A stretch of 64,000 nt of DNA, from the NCBI GenBank assembly GCA_945910005.1, contig OX246740.1, forward strand, positions 59,718,646-59,782,645, written 5' to 3'. The translations under genes were made by a program, and so were the position numbers. This DNA comes from Isoperla grammatica. Lineage: Eukaryota > Arthropoda > Insecta > Plecoptera > Perlodidae. Every line of letters begins with the position of its first letter. The first letter of the stretch is position 1. The notes beneath the pieces were generated by a model that was given only the letters and a program-made list of their open reading frames with translations, was not told where the DNA came from and made no database searches. Below are positions 35,028 to 48,400 of this stretch, piece by piece.

Positions 35028-37361
35028 TGTTGCTACCAGATCCTCTTGTGCCGACTGAGCTCTTTGCAAGCAAGGAACTTAGAAACACGTGGCCCTACCA
35101 CACATTGAAGACTTGTGTGTGCATGTTGCTACCAGATCCTCTCTTGTGCCGACTGAACTCTTTGCAAGCAAGGAACTTAGCAACACGTGGCCCTACCACA
35201 CATTGAAGACTTGTGTGTGCATGTTGCTACCAGATCCTCTTGCGCCGACTGAACTCTTTGCAAGCAAGGAACTTAGCAACACGTGGCCTTACCACACATT
35301 GAAGACTTGTGTGTGCATGTTGCTACCAGATCCTCTTGCGCCGACTGAACTCTTTGCAAGCAAGGAACTTAGCAACACGTGGCCTTACCACACATTGAAG
35401 ACTTGTGTGTGCATGTTGCTACCAGATCCTCTTGCGCCGACTGAACTCTTTGCAAGCAAGGAACTTAGCAACACGTGGCCTTACCACACATTGAAGACTT
35501 GTGTGTGCATGTTGCTACCAGATCCTCTTGCGCCGACTGAACTCTTTGCAAGCAAGGAACTTAGCAACACGTGGCCTTACCACACATTGAAGACTTGTGT
35601 GTGCATGTTGCTACCAGATCCTCTTGCGCCGACTGAACTCTTTGCAAGCAAGGAACTTAGCAACACGTGGCCTTACCACACATTGAAGACTTGTGTGTGC
35701 ATGTTGCTACCAGATCCTCTTGCGCCGACTGAACTCTTTGCAAGCAAGGAACTTAGCAACACGTGGCCTACCACACATTGAAGACTTGTGTGTGCATGTT
35801 GCTACCAGATCCTCTCTTGTGCCCACTGAACTCTTTGCAAGCAAGGAACTTAGAAACACGTGGCCTACCACACATTGAAGACTTGTGTGTGCATGTTGCT
35901 ACCAGATCCTCTCTTGTGCCGACTGAACTCTTTGCAAGCAAGGAACTTAGAAACACGTGGCCTACCACACATTGAAGACTTGTGTGTGCATGTTGCTACC
36001 AGATCCTCTCTTGTGCCCACTGAACTCTTTGCAAGCAAGGAACTTAGAAACACGTGGCCTACCACACATTGAAGACTTGTGTGTGCATGTTGCTACCAGA
36101 TCCTCTCTTGTGCCGACTGAACTCTTTGCAAGCAAGGAACTTAGAAACACGTGGCCTACCACACATTGAAGACTTGTGTGTGCATGTTGCTACCAGATCC
36201 TCTCTTGTGCCGACTGAACTCTTTGCAAGCAAGGAACTTAGAAACACGTGGCCTACCACACATTGAAGACTTGTGTGTGCATGTTGCTACCAGATCCTCT
36301 CTTGTGCCGACTGAACTCTTTGCAAGCAAGGAACTTAGAAACACGTGGCCTACCACACATTGAAGACTTGTGTGTGCATGTTGCTACCAGATCCTCTCTT
36401 GTGCCCACTGAACTCTTTGCAAGCAAGGAACTTAGAAACACGTGGCCTACCACACATTGAAGACTTGTGTGTGCATGTTGCTACCAGATCCTCTCTTGTG
36501 CCGACTGAGCACTTTGCAAGCAAGGCACTTAGCAACACGTGGCCTTACCACACATTGAAGACTTGTGTGTGCATGTTGCTACCAGATCCTCTCTTGTGTC
36601 GACTGAACTCTTTGCAAGCAAGGAACTTAGAAACACGTGGCCTACCACACATTGAAGACTTGTGTGTGCATGTTGCTACCAGATCCTCTCTTGTGTCGAC
36701 TGAATTCTTTGCAAGCAAGGAACTTAGCAACACGTGGCCTACCACACATTGAAGACTTGTGTGTGCATGTTGCTACCAGATCCTCTCTTGTGTCGACTGA
36801 ACTCTTTGCAAGCAAGGAACTTAGAAACACGTGGCCTACCACACATTGAAGACATGTGTGTGCATGTTGCTACCAGATCCTCTCTTGTGTCGACTGAACT
36901 CTTTGCAAGCAAGGAACTTAGCAACACGTGGCCTACCACACATTGAAGACTTGTGTGTGCATGTTGCTACCAGATCCTCTCTTGTGTCGACTGAACTCTT
37001 TGCAAGCAAGGAACTTAGAAACACGTGGCCTTACCACACATTGAAGACTTGTGTGTGCATGTTGCTACCAGATCCTCTCTTGTGTCGACTGAACTCTTTG
37101 CAAGCAAGGAACTTAGAAACACGTGGCCTTACCACACATTGAAGACTTGTGTGTGCATGTTGCTACCAGATCCTCTCTTGTGTCGACTGAACTCTTTGCA
37201 AGCAAGGAACTTAGAAACACGTGGCCTTACCACACATTGAAGACTTGTGTGTGCATGTTGCTACCAGATCCTCTCTTGTGTCGACTGAACTCTTTGCAAG
37301 CAAGGAACTTAGAAACACGTGGCCTTACCACACATTGAAGACTTGTGTGTGCATGTTGCTA
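35028..37361 (+). repeat. 96-98-bp minisatellite, about 24 copies in sub-type blocks
   Basis: The unit holds TGTTGCTACCAGATCCTCT, CTCTTTGCAAGCAAGGAACT and CACACATTGAAGACTTGTGT. Units of 96 bp (CTTGCGCCG) fill about 35220-35795, 97-bp units (CTTGTGCCG or CCC) about 35795-36570, and CTTGTGTCG units (97, then 98 bp) about 36570-37350. The 230-codon frame at 35089-35781 exists only where the period is 96, a multiple of three. Confidence 0.97.
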
Positions 37362-38451
37362 ACAGATAATTGCACCAATATAATCTTAAATCTACCGTGA
37401 AATGTTTTCAAGAGTATTCTGCAAACAGTTAGGACAGGTTCTTCAGTGTTATTCTTTTTTTTGATCTTATTAGTTATCACTTTCGGTTTTAATCTTATCT
37501 AATAGGAATAATCTGATACAGCTTGTTAAGTTTTGCTATCCAGTCTGCAATCTGTATTATGTAGTTAGAAGTTAATTAATAATTACTACTAGGGAGTACT
37601 TTGCGAGTGGGTACTCAGAATTACATATAATAAACTAATGGTAATGCACATTGCAATTAGAAGACTGCGCCGTTCAGTTAATTAATAATAATAATAATAT
37701 GTCAGCAATAATCATAATAATACGGCAGCCGAAAGGTATCTTGGTACCTGTGTGACGTACATAATATTGCCTGATGAAAGAAATCAGATTGAGAAAACTG
37801 TGAAACGAATATAATTATGAAAAGCGATACATACACTCTAGTGCAGCGGCCGGGCTAAGACACACACGGAGTGACAATAAGCCGCCTGGGCCTAGTCTCA
37901 TAGAGACAGCATTATCACGATAACCCGAGTATACCAACAATCTGGGAGGTCTTTGGTTCAATAATGGGTGACGTAAAACTCAGCACGAGGTATGTTTTTT
38001 AAAAAACTTGAAGTATAAAGTGTAAGTGACCAATCGTAGGCGAGTTGTTGTTCGTCGACTCCTCCTCTTTTCATTGTAACACCGTATTAGTGGGCGGGGC
38101 GCTTGTAATTTAAAAAACTACTTACTGCTGTCCACAAAGAGCATGTTTCTCTTTTTTCATAAAACAACATTCTGACATTGGGAGCCGGGGCGCTCGCCTA
38201 GCGATCTGCAGGTCTAATACGCCGCCGACGGAATAACTCAACAATCAGCCGGACTGCATGGCACAGACGTAATGAAGACCCGATCAGAACAGAAGCGACC
38301 TTTGCTCGACAAGAATTTGGCTCAATTAGTAGGATTCAGTTGATGTGGGAGCTGCTGTGCCCTGCGTGCATTAGCAGACTCTCGTTACGAGGAGGGCCAA
38401 CCTACGTCATAGAGTCATAGAGGGCTGAGCTGCACACGCTCAACTTCTGTG
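37362..38451. other. Unassigned DNA
   Basis: No gene is recognised. A GC box (GGGCGGGGC, 38092-38100) and AT-rich flanks are visible, but no transcript can be inferred. Confidence 0.45.
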
Positions 38452-38516
38452 GTGGGAGCCGAGCCCGCGTCCCCGCGATGCAAGGCCCGCTCTGACACAC
38501 CGAGCTACGGCGGCGA
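38452..38516 (-). other. tRNA-like sequence (Ala-like)
   Basis: On the minus strand GTAGCTCGGTGTG resembles an A box, CTTGCAT an Ala (TGC) anticodon loop, and GGGCTCGGCTCCC a B box with two changes. Stem pairing is poor, so this is a tRNA pseudogene or the head of a SINE. A SINE tail was not identified. Confidence 0.5.
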
Positions 38517-38609
38517 CCGCTGCATCAACATGATGGAATTGTTTGGACGTGGATCTCGATACGTCAGCGATATCTCGTCAGTGTCACCCTCGGCTCACTT
38601 TGAGCTTCT

Positions 38610-38662
38610 CAGCTCACTGCCTCAGCTCACTGCCTTAGCTCACTGCCTTGGCTCACTGCTCG
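38610..38662 (+). repeat. 14-15-bp repeat, about 4 copies
   Basis: AGCTCACTGCCTT recurs with small changes just upstream of the 15-bp array. Confidence 0.8.
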
Positions 38663-38737
38663 GCCACGTGACGAGACGCGACGAGCCGGTTCAGATGAAG
38701 ACAAGATACGCGGGCATCGCATTAACATACCTCTGAG

Positions 38738-39795
38738 ATGTTGTCTTGGATGCTGTTGTCTTGGATGCTGTTGTCTTGGATGCTGCTGTCTTGGATGCTG
38801 TTGTCTTGGATGCTGCTGTCTTGGATGCTGTTGTCTTGGATGCTGTTGTCTTGGATGCTGTTGTCTTGGATGCTGCTGTCTTGGATGCTGTTGTCTTGGA
38901 TGCTGTTGTCTTGGATGCTGTTGTCTTGGATGCTGCTGTCTTGGATGCTGTTGTCTTGGATGCTGCTGTCTTGGATGCTGTTGTCTTGGATGCTGCTGTC
39001 TTGGATGCTGTTGTCTTGGATGCTGTTGTCTTGGATGCTGTTGTCTTTAGATGCTGTTGTCTTGGATGCTGTTGTCTTGGATGCTGTTGTCTTGGATGCT
39101 GCTGTCTTGGATGCTGTTGTCTTGGATGCTGTTGTCTTGTATGCTGTTGTCTTGGATGCTGTTGTCTTGGATGCTGTTGTCTTGGATGCTGTTGTCTTGG
39201 ATGCTGTTGTCTTTAAATGCTGTTGTCTTGGATGCTGTTGTCTTGGATGCTGTTGTCTTTAGATGCTGTTGTCTTATATGCTGTTGTCTTGGATGCTGTT
39301 GTTTTGGATGCTGTTGTCTTGGATGCTGTTGTCTTGGATGCTGTTGTCTTGGATGCTGTTGTCTTTAGATGCTGTTGTCTTATATGCTGTTGTCTTGGAT
39401 GCTGTTGTCTTGGATGCTGTTGTCTTGGATGCTGTTGTCTTGGATGCTGTTGTCTTTAGATGCTGTTGTCTTATATGCTGTTGTCTTGGATGCTGTTGTC
39501 TTGGATGCTGTTGTCTTGGATGCTGTTGTCTTGGATGCTGTTGTCTTGGATGCTGTTGTCTTGGATGCTGTTGTCTTGGATGCTGTTGTCTTGGATGCTG
39601 TTTTCTTGAGCTGCTGTCTGGTGTATAGATGCTGTTGTCTTGGATGCTGTTGTCTTGGATGCTGTTGTTTTGGATGCTGTTGTCTTGGATGCTGTTGTCT
39701 TGGATGCTGTTGTCTTGGATGCTGTTGTCTTGGATGCTGTTTTCTTGAGCTGCTGTCTGGTGTATAGATGCTGTTGTCTTGGATGCTGTTGTCTT
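38738..39795 (+). repeat. 15-bp minisatellite, about 70 copies
   Basis: The unit is TTGGATGCTGTTGTC. Variants TTTAGATGC, TTATATGC, GCTGCTGTC and a longer TTTTCTTGAGCTGCTGTC block (39601 and 39740, about 139 bp apart) give a higher-order pattern. All three plus-strand frames are open (pentapeptides WMLLS, DAVVL, GCCCL), which follows from unit length. The plus strand is very rich in T and G. Confidence 0.97.
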
Positions 39796-41450
39796 ACAGC
39801 TGAACTTCCCTCTACGTCTACGTTAGACGAGTAGGCCCTACTGACGACGTAGCCGTCTTTAGCTTCGGGTTAGTTCGTGAGCTCCTGGTTATGTGAACCT
39901 AGCTAATTATTCATGTCTATTCTATTCAGTTATAAAACTGATAACAGAGTAGGACAATGCATAACCACTATACAATAATATTTACATTGCAATGAAACAT
40001 TGAATACACACTGAAGAAAATAAAATAGCGACAGATAACAACAAAACAAAAGAAGAAAAGAGAAAATGATCAATGAAATTGAACATGAAATACTGGTACA
40101 TGATTTCCAAATTATGTAATATTATAAAGAAACAATAAATGAACTGACCAAGTAACAGAAATGCTCACAAGTATGACAAGTAAAGTAAGACCCCAACACA
40201 CAGGAAAGAGGGAAACGGAACTAAAAGGCAGAGAAACAAAAGTATGAAAACTGTTTGTATCCGTGAGAACACGGATGGTTGTGTTTATCTTGGGAGAATA
40301 TCCATGTTTGATGTTCTACCCCAGCCGGGATCAGATATCGTTAATGAAACCAACCCCTGTTATGCGCGATAGTGACAACTGACAGTATCTGATCTGCGGG
40401 GAGATATTGGCGCATATGAAGTATGAACACAAGCCAAGGCTCTCGGGCAGTAACATTTTATCGGCGTTTCGAATATGTCCACACTACTGTAATTACTGTT
40501 TATTACTCGTAAACCTACTTTATACATGTCCTGCCCTGTTATCTGGTGTCGTGGAGTTTATTGGTCGAGTTATGCGTCTGGGAGGTTTGAAATTGTCAAG
40601 GTTGGATTCAGAGCGAGCAAGTTCAGAATAATAAGTTAAACGTTCCTTGAATGAAAGTATAGATATCTTTGCTTTTAGAATAAACTTATGTGTATTACAA
40701 AATAGCTGCATAGTTTGTCTGGAGTGAGAGTTATCATATCTCTACACACAAAGTGTTAATAAGTGATCACCCCTCACGAACGATTGGCTTCGTTGTATGA
40801 TTGTGATACTAAAATAGGATAAGGTGCAAGTATTTATACGAACATGACCATTTACAGAAACAAGACAGAAAGAAGAGTTCAGAGGCCTTTTGACGTGCAC
40901 TCTTGTTTAGATATAGATGTACTGAGACAGCAAACGAACATAAAAGGTTATGACAAAAATTAATTCAACCGAGGGGTCGTTTAATTGTACGAATGTTTAG
41001 CCACGAAATAATAATATGGGCAAGTGGACAGAACAAATAGCGAAGACACGTCAGGATTGGGTTATTTGCCACATTTCTACCATGAGAAATGAGTGAATGC
41101 AAGTGAAACAGTGTCATGGCTTAGACTGGGCACACTGCATGACATCCATACAGGAATGCCTGTGACGTCACGCAGAGGCAATAGCTGTCGCCGTCCCGGG
41201 CAATATGTATCACGCGTGCGATAACAAACCGCTCCACAATAATTGAGGGAATAAATCGTGACAGTTAGATGGGACGACGAAATGAGATTTCCGTTTCCCC
41301 CATCACATCGGATGGATCGGCATTCCTTGGGAGGTCTGAGATGCGAGATGCAACAACTTTGCGCCGCATCACAAAAACAACCGCAGTTTAATGAATACGA
41401 GAGGAATTATTTGAAAACGATATTGGTTTCGGAGTATGGGTGCGGAATGT

Positions 41451-41463
41451 GGGGGGGGGGGGG
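41451..41463. repeat. Poly(G) tract, 13 G
   Basis: A run of G followed directly by CCC. Confidence 0.9.
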
Positions 41464-42099
41464 CCCGCTCGGGCATGGTTTCAACGGAACACTTTCCAGG
41501 CTGAAATCGTAAAAATTAAAACGACGCCTTATGAGTACAAGTCCGTACATAACACCGAAACATGTGTAGCAATCATTAGACTGAATTGATCATGTTTTAT
41601 TCCAAAAATGCCAGAATTGAATCTCTGGCAAACACCGAAATGTGTATAAATCAGTAAGTAACACCGAAGTTGATGTTATTCGTTTTTTTAATGACAAAAA
41701 CATGAAAAATAAGACAATTTTATAAGAAAGGTATGTTTTGTAATCCTTCAGTGGCCGGTGTAGAAAGACAAGTAGCCCGAGTGCCCCAAGCCCCCTTGAA
41801 CAATTGAGTAGTATATTGGACATGTTATCATGGAAGGCATGTGTGTATAAGTAGTGTATGAAATGCCACCCATGTGAAAATACAGGAAATGTAGAAGCAA
41901 TCACGCCGAAATGAAGCTTTTACTGACTAACCGAATTTTGTTAATTGAAAAACGAAATTTAATGGTAAATGCAACCATTTTTCGGACCTCTACTTCTGAG
42001 TAGCGTATCACAGGCTTGACTTTGAGGACTATTTTGTTTGGAGGACCCATGATTGAAAGTATGGGTGACTTGTGTGCCAAGTAGGTAAAAGTTTATCCC

Positions 42100-42123
42100 G
42101 GGGGGGGGGGGGGGGGGGGGGGG
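42100..42123. repeat. Poly(G) tract, 24 G
   Basis: The longest mononucleotide run in the window, preceded by CCC. Confidence 0.9.
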
Positions 42124-42400
42124 CCGGTAGGCTCTCTGGTTCTGGGTGGCCCCCCCTCAAATGTCTCGAGTGTTCGGAAAACATGTACATAAAATACTGT
42201 GGGAGTTCAAAAGCTGTAGTTTACACTACACTAGCGAAACTCGGCGTCTACTGGTTCTATAAATAAATACATTTATAGTTTAGTCTGTCCACATTATACC
42301 ATTTATTGCGCGTTTCGTTTCTACGACGGCCCCAAAGTGTCCGTTTATGAAGACACCACTATCATACAGATTTAAGTCAATTACCAAAGTTAAAATCCCC

Positions 42401-42473
42401 AGCCCGAACCGGGAGTCTAAATCTAGACCCTCTGCATTGGAAGCAGGAATATAACACTGAATCAACGAGCCAC
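42401..42473 (-). pseudogene. tRNA-like pseudogene (73 nt)
   Basis: On the minus strand GTTGATTCAGTG (D-arm), CTGC-TTCCAAT-GCAG (anticodon stem-loop) and GATTTAGACTCCCGG (degenerate T-arm) follow each other at tRNA spacing. The overall pattern resembles tRNA-Gly (TCC), but the 7-nt loop would read CCA. The B box has lost its TTCGA core, so it should be inactive. Confidence 0.5.
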
Positions 42474-43590
42474 ACACAAAGTATCAGGCGCACGTTAGCT
42501 CTATGTAGGGGGGCTTGAGTTTAACTCCCATCTCTGTCAATACCGAGTGAAGTAGGGCTGAGTCCTCCTGTCACCGCGCAATGTATCCTGCCTGGTACAA
42601 ACAAGAGTAATTGTCAATTGTCATGGTGGAAATGTTGGGGGTGTGTGCTGAATATTGTAACAATATCACAAGCGGCCGTCTCGTTAGTCCGGCCCCTGCG
42701 TTTGGTCGCGTGAACCCCGCGCAAATCCGCTCCGCCCGATTATGCCGAAAATTGCGTTTTCTGCTTTAATTCGGGTAGGCCTATGGCGCGGGCAATTACG
42801 CCGATAAGAATATGATGGATGCCTGTCGGAGCGCACAATTAAAAGATTCGTTTCCCCAGATAAGTGTTCACAAAACAATTACACATTTTACAGGTTTTGA
42901 ATTTCATGCAAAACTTGTGCAAGGAGAAACATTATCTCGGGAATTTGAAAGTCTAATGACGACGACGTTTAGGACCCATTTTACTATTAGTAATTGCGTT
43001 TTGGCGCTGTGAGTTGGCGTGTACTGCATGGGCTTTGTTACAAAATGGCGGACGTGCCTGTGGATTCAGCTCACACACAGACCGGGATTAGAACCCAGCG
43101 CCGTGCAACCAAGACCTGATACGCAAGCACTGCGACTTCTTTACTCATATCTGGTATTACTATTAGGCAAAGAACTAAACAAATCACACTTGTCGAAGAT
43201 GATATGCAAATCTCTTATGAGTAAAGGACCGCGATTGGAGGGAAAAATGGAAATATCAACCCCTTTTGCGGCCGGTCCAATTACACCCTAACCACCGGAT
43301 ATACTTTAACCAAATGTCAAGGTGTAGGAAGAAGAAAGTCTTGATTCATAAGAAAGACTCAACTATTTCAATCTGCATTACTTTGTCTTGTCCCCAGAGG
43401 GGAAAATCACGTACTTGTTATTTCCCAAAAGAAAAATAATTCTCGAGCAATATACGAGATAGGAAGGATTTCTTTAAATTTTCCTTCCTTCTCTTTGGGA
43501 TGGGAACTTATTTTACACTTGGTTATATATTGCAACTATCTCTCACGGATGGGGGTAAATATGACGTGTTTAATTGTCTTGCGCTCCCCT
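42474..43590. other. Mostly unassigned DNA
   Basis: Apart from the tRNA-like block at 43081-43147, nothing is recognised. Confidence 0.45.
43081..43147 (-). other. tRNA-like sequence / SINE head
   Basis: On the minus strand AGTCGCAGTGC (A-box-like) is followed about 40 nt later by GGTTCTAATCC, a near-perfect B box. No T-run follows closely and no acceptor stem was found. Confidence 0.45.
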
Positions 43591-45045
43591 GCAGTAGTGA
43601 CTGTTGACGGGGTAGCTCCCCCCCTACTAGATGGCTGTGGTTATTGGCTTGGTCACACTGTCATGTCATGGATGTTATCTTAGGGTAGGAGAGATGGGGG
43701 ACATCATACTCAGTCGCAGCATCTACCTTGTGCTGCAGTAGTGACTGTTGACGGGGTAGCGTAGCCCCCCTATAGATGGCTGTGGTTATTGGCTTGGTCA
43801 CACTGTCATGTCATGGATGTTATCTTAGGGTAGGAGAGATGGGGGACATCATACTCAGTCGCAGCATCTACCTTGTGCTGCAGTAGTGACTGTTGACGGG
43901 GTAGCGTAGCCCCCCTATAGATGGCTGTGGTTATTGGCTTGGTCACACTGTCATGTCATGGATGTTATCTCAGGGTAGGAGAGATGGGGGACATCATACT
44001 CAGTCGCAGCATCTACCTTGTGCTGCAGTAGTGACTGTTGACGGGGTAGCGTAGCCCCCCTACTAGATGGCTGTGGTTATTGGCTTGGTCACACTGTCAT
44101 GTCATGGATGTTATCTTAGGGTAGGAGAGATGGGGGACATCATACTCAGTCGCAGCATCTACCTTGTGCTGCAGTAGTGACTGTTGACGGGGTAGCGTAG
44201 CCCCCCTATAGATGGCTGTGGTTATTGGCTTGGTCACACTGTCATGTCATGGATGTTATCTTAGGGTAGGAGAGATGGGGGACATCATACTCAGTCGCAG
44301 CATCTACCTTGTGCTGCAGTAGTGACTGTTGACGGGGTAGCGTAGCCCCCCTATAGATGGCTGTGGTTATTGGCTTGGTCACACTGTCATGTCATGGATG
44401 TTATCTCAGGGTAGGAGAGATGGGGGACATCATACTCAGTCGCAGCATCTACCTTGTGCTGCAGTAGTGACTGTTGACGGGGTAGCGTAGCCCCCCTATA
44501 GATGGCTGTGGTTATTGGCTTGGTCACACTGTCATGTCATGGATGTTATCTTAGGGTAGGAGAGATGGGGGACATCATACTCAGTCGCAGCATCTACCTT
44601 GTGCTGCAGTAGTGACTGTTGACGGGGTAGCGTAGCCCCCCTATAGATGGCTGTGGTTATTGGCTTGGTCACACTGTCATGTCATGGATGTTATCTTAGG
44701 GTAGGAGAGATGGGGGACATCATACTCAGTCGCAGCATCTACCTTGTGCTGCAGTAGTGACTGTTGACGGGGTAGCGTAGCCCCCCTATAGATGGCTGTG
44801 GTTATTGGCTTGGTCACACTGTCATGTCATGGATGTTATCTTAGGGTAGGCGAGATGGGGGGCAACATACTCAGTCGCAGCATCTACCTTGTGCTGCAGT
44901 AGTGACTGTTGACGGGGTAGCGTAGCCCCCCTATAGATGGCTGTGGTTATTGGCTTGGTCACACTGTCATGTCATGGATGTTATCTCAGGGTAGGCGAGA
45001 TGGGGGACACCGGACACCATACTCAGTCGCAGCATCTACCTTGTG
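43591..45045 (+). repeat. 145-bp tandem repeat, 10 copies
   Basis: GCAGTAGTGACTGTTGACGG starts at 43591, 43735, 43880, 44025, 44171, 44316, 44461, 44606, 44751 and 44896. Marker variants are CTACTAG (first and fourth copies) and TTATCTCAGGG against TTATCTTAGGG (third, sixth and last copies). They suggest blocks of three units were duplicated. The last two copies carry AGGCGAGATGG and are the most diverged. Confidence 0.97.
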
Positions 45046-45339
45046 CGGGGATAGAGAAATGTTGAACACGATTGCAAATCAAATAACAGAGCAAAAACAT
45101 CTGCCGTAATAATGCGATATTTCAAGAAAAAACTGTTTAAAAGCGATAATTCGCACAACTTTCCTTTTTGTCATTAAAAAACGATAAGCATTCATATTCC
45201 CAGACATCAGCGTGTATGTAACTAAAATAGAAAAACATCATAAAATAGATCAAACATCATTTTGAGTTTTTAAAGCAAAATTGAAGAAAAAGTGAAATAT
45301 CTTACCGGTTTCCTACTCTGCCTTACGACGTCAAGGAAT

Positions 45340-45411
45340 GCCGGCCGTGGGATTCAAACGGCGACCTCTAACCATGGTTCGCGTGCACTACCACTGAGCC
45401 AGACTACCCGC
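45340..45411 (-). pseudogene. tRNA-like sequence with good A and B boxes (72 nt)
   Basis: On the minus strand GGGTAGTCTGGCTCAGTGG contains a perfect A box (TGGCTCAGTGG), and GTTTGAATCCCAC carries a B box with one or two changes at tRNA distance. Acceptor arms pair poorly and no clear anticodon stem is present. It is a tRNA-derived SINE head or a tRNA pseudogene. Confidence 0.6.
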
Positions 45412-48400
45412 TTATAAATAAGTACGTTATTCCGGGTTCCATGTAAAGCCTAGTAATTGATAATTATGATTATGACAACTCATCTTTATTCATCGCACGA
45501 CAAACAATAACAGAGCTAAACATCAAAAGGGCACATTCGCCTAATTATGATATCAACAACCCCCTCCCAAATGAGCTATGACTCTAAACTACAACACCCC
45601 ATGATTAACATTTAGACCATGTCCTTTATCGTATACACACGTATAATTTTCCTATATAACTACTTTAGATCTGGTCCGATTAGCTATCCTTAAGGTTGCA
45701 TGTAAATGGCTCAATTTAATTCCATGTTCCATTTTTTACTCCAACATTTATAATTCCCTTATCACGTGGACGTGATCGTACCCCTAGGTTTGTGATTCCT
45801 ACCTCACTTGTCATAGCAATACATCCATTGATCATACTTAATTAATAAATTACATATGATTATCAATGTGTTTGTTTGGGATCACCTGGCCCGGTCGCCA
45901 TTTGTCTCAATCCAGGGCTAAGCGAGATTGAATAAATTATTCAATAAGCCTCACGGGGTGGCTTCAAGAACTCCTGCCTGCCGTGTCTATATACATATAT
46001 ATACCTTGCAGTCACATCTATAAGGTCGATGCGATGTCTTCAAGATTCACTCACTCTATCCATTGTAACAAAAACCATCTGTTTTGTTTAATATTTGTGT
46101 AACTGCATATTAATTAATAATTTCTTATTGGCAAATTTCTAATGAGCGTAGCAAATTGTTTTTTCGTATACAGTATTGAGTTCTTTCAAATGCAAACTGC
46201 ATATTTGTCACTTTTCAATGTTGTATGTGAAAGTTCAAAAAACGCTAGTTTTGCTGTGTGTTTGTACTTTACTCTCTCCTTCCTCTACATACTTCTGTGA
46301 GGCAGCGTCTAACTGTAGAAGACTCGGCTCATGTCTATAGTTTCTCTGTAATCACGCCCTTATCTTACGAATTGCTCTATTATTTGTAAGCCTGGAGTCC
46401 CTTACCGTGCCTAGCGTTGTACTACGGCACCTGTGGGCCTGACAAGTGATCACCCTATTAACATACCCCAACGTCTCAATCGGTCGAGCAGTCAGCTGTC
46501 ACGCCGACCTATTAATACGAGAGACGAGAGCCCATTTCGAGAAACCAACATTTATTAAATTACATAATTGGCCGCAAGGGTGGGTCTAATTTGGATATTG
46601 TATGGAAATGGGGTAGAATTAGCGTGGTAACTCTGTATAGCTCGTGCCACCCAAGGGGCTAGAGGGGCAAAAAACCTCTGCGGTCACAGCAATGTATCGG
46701 CTAAGATATGATTGAGCAGATGCCAATGGTAACACGCGCTGGACTCTGAACTGCCTCTGGTCATTACGCACACGGGTAATTGCTGCCATACCTCTACACT
46801 ATAATATATATGACAGAATCCTTAGTCCTTCTGCCCATATATCTGCTGTGTCCTGTGGGCTGTGTCCTGTGTGCATGCATTGCACGTACGTTCTTGGATC
46901 CATCGATACACCGACAATCGTAAACACTCTGAAACTTGAGTTGCATCTGTTTCAACAGCTTGGTTTTCGTTGTGAGTGAGATTGACATGAGCTTTTGACG
47001 TTGGGGAAGAACAATTCAGCTCTCGGGGAGAATTCTTTGCGTAGTTTTGTTAGTCAAGAATTGAAAAAGTCCGTGCATTGTTTTACCCTGGCGGCAATTT
47101 TTTTTTTATCAACATTGCTTACTGCTTACTTTGACTTTTCCGTAACGATTATTTAAAAATATAAATGTAAATATGTCGTTATTTATATGAATTCTGTAGA
47201 AGTATGCACAGTATGATGTCGCAAACACTCTTGATGCTGAGACAAGACCTTTCTCTGTTCTTGTTATACTTAAAGAATATCTTTGATTGTGAGGTGATTG
47301 TATATTGTATGTTGACCACATATCGGCCACCGTAACAGTTGGTTTAGTGGACAGGAACAATGCTCGTGCTCTTGCACTGACCATAGAAAGGAATAGTTCC
47401 TTGTGTAGCCGCTGTTGTGACCACTGCAATGTGTTACGCTCAGGTTGGGCACGGAACGGTGCGATAATTGGTCGCTACATTGTGCTCGACGCATTCGGCA
47501 ACTCCCGTTCACACATGAACGCCGGCCGATCTTCCCGTCATGCAACGCTCCTTTGTTGGTCCAAGAAAGTTGCGTGTCTCTCTACCCGGCAGCCATTGTT
47601 GTCCTAACAAAAGACGATGGCCTAATGACTGGCATTAGGACCACAGCGGACTTATGGGTCGCTACCTATATATACGACACATGTCATTTATTGTGGTTTA
47701 CATAACAGTTGGCTTCACAAAGACAGATATATTTAAGACAAAGAGTTGTTCGCATATGTTCCGGATGTTAACCTAACGTTGTGTTATTTCTCACGTGAGG
47801 AGTGGTGTATATCACACATAGGCCGTATGACCTGTGGTCGTAGCCATTGTGTGACATTGTGGCCACGGTACAAAGCTACAACACTTACCACAGACCTTTG
47901 TCTGTCTCTCGTATTTCATGTTCAAATTTCATAGTTGTTCTGACCCCCAATGAGTAGGCCTATAATTTACTCGCAGTGGTGGGTTTCTTACAATACAATA
48001 TATGAGATATAGTGATAGAATAGAAGGTGGAAAGGCGTTTATAGATTGAACATGTCTTGTTGATACTCACTAGTCTAATCACTGGAACGTATATTCACAT
48101 AGATATTGGAAGTAATAGATCTGTGTCTCTTCTTGTCGATGGATCCACAACGGGATGAAGGAAGGTTGTTTTATTGGCTACATACGAAATATTATTGGGA
48201 TTTGAAACCAGAAAGAATTGGTAATGGATTGTATGCACTATTTTACGTTCAAAACTGTAAACTGTAAACAACTGTAACAACACAACTGTAAACAACACCT
48301 GTGTTGCCACCCACACAGGACAATGTATGTTTGACCCCTGCTAGGGCTACCGGGGCTGTCAAGCAAGGGGCTTCAGGATATGATTGAGATTGACAGCAGT

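Larger units (their letters stand above)
39796..42400. other. Unassigned DNA
   Basis: No gene is recognised. It contains poly(G) tracts at 41451 and 42100 and a lone CRE palindrome at 41163-41170. The frame at 41590-41904 (minus) has no known motif. Confidence 0.45.

Noticed and set aside
35089..35781. 230-codon ORF of repeated HTLKTCVCMLLPDP units
   Set aside because: It exists only where the minisatellite period is exactly 96 bp; the same sequence breaks as soon as the period becomes 97 bp.
38738..39262. Hydrophobic MLLSW repeat protein
   Set aside because: All three frames are open because the 15-bp unit has no stop; no signal or topology beyond the repeat was seen.
47109..47705. Several 86-106-codon frames on both strands
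   Set aside because: They overlap one another on opposite strands and none shows a family motif or a splice pattern that I could defend.
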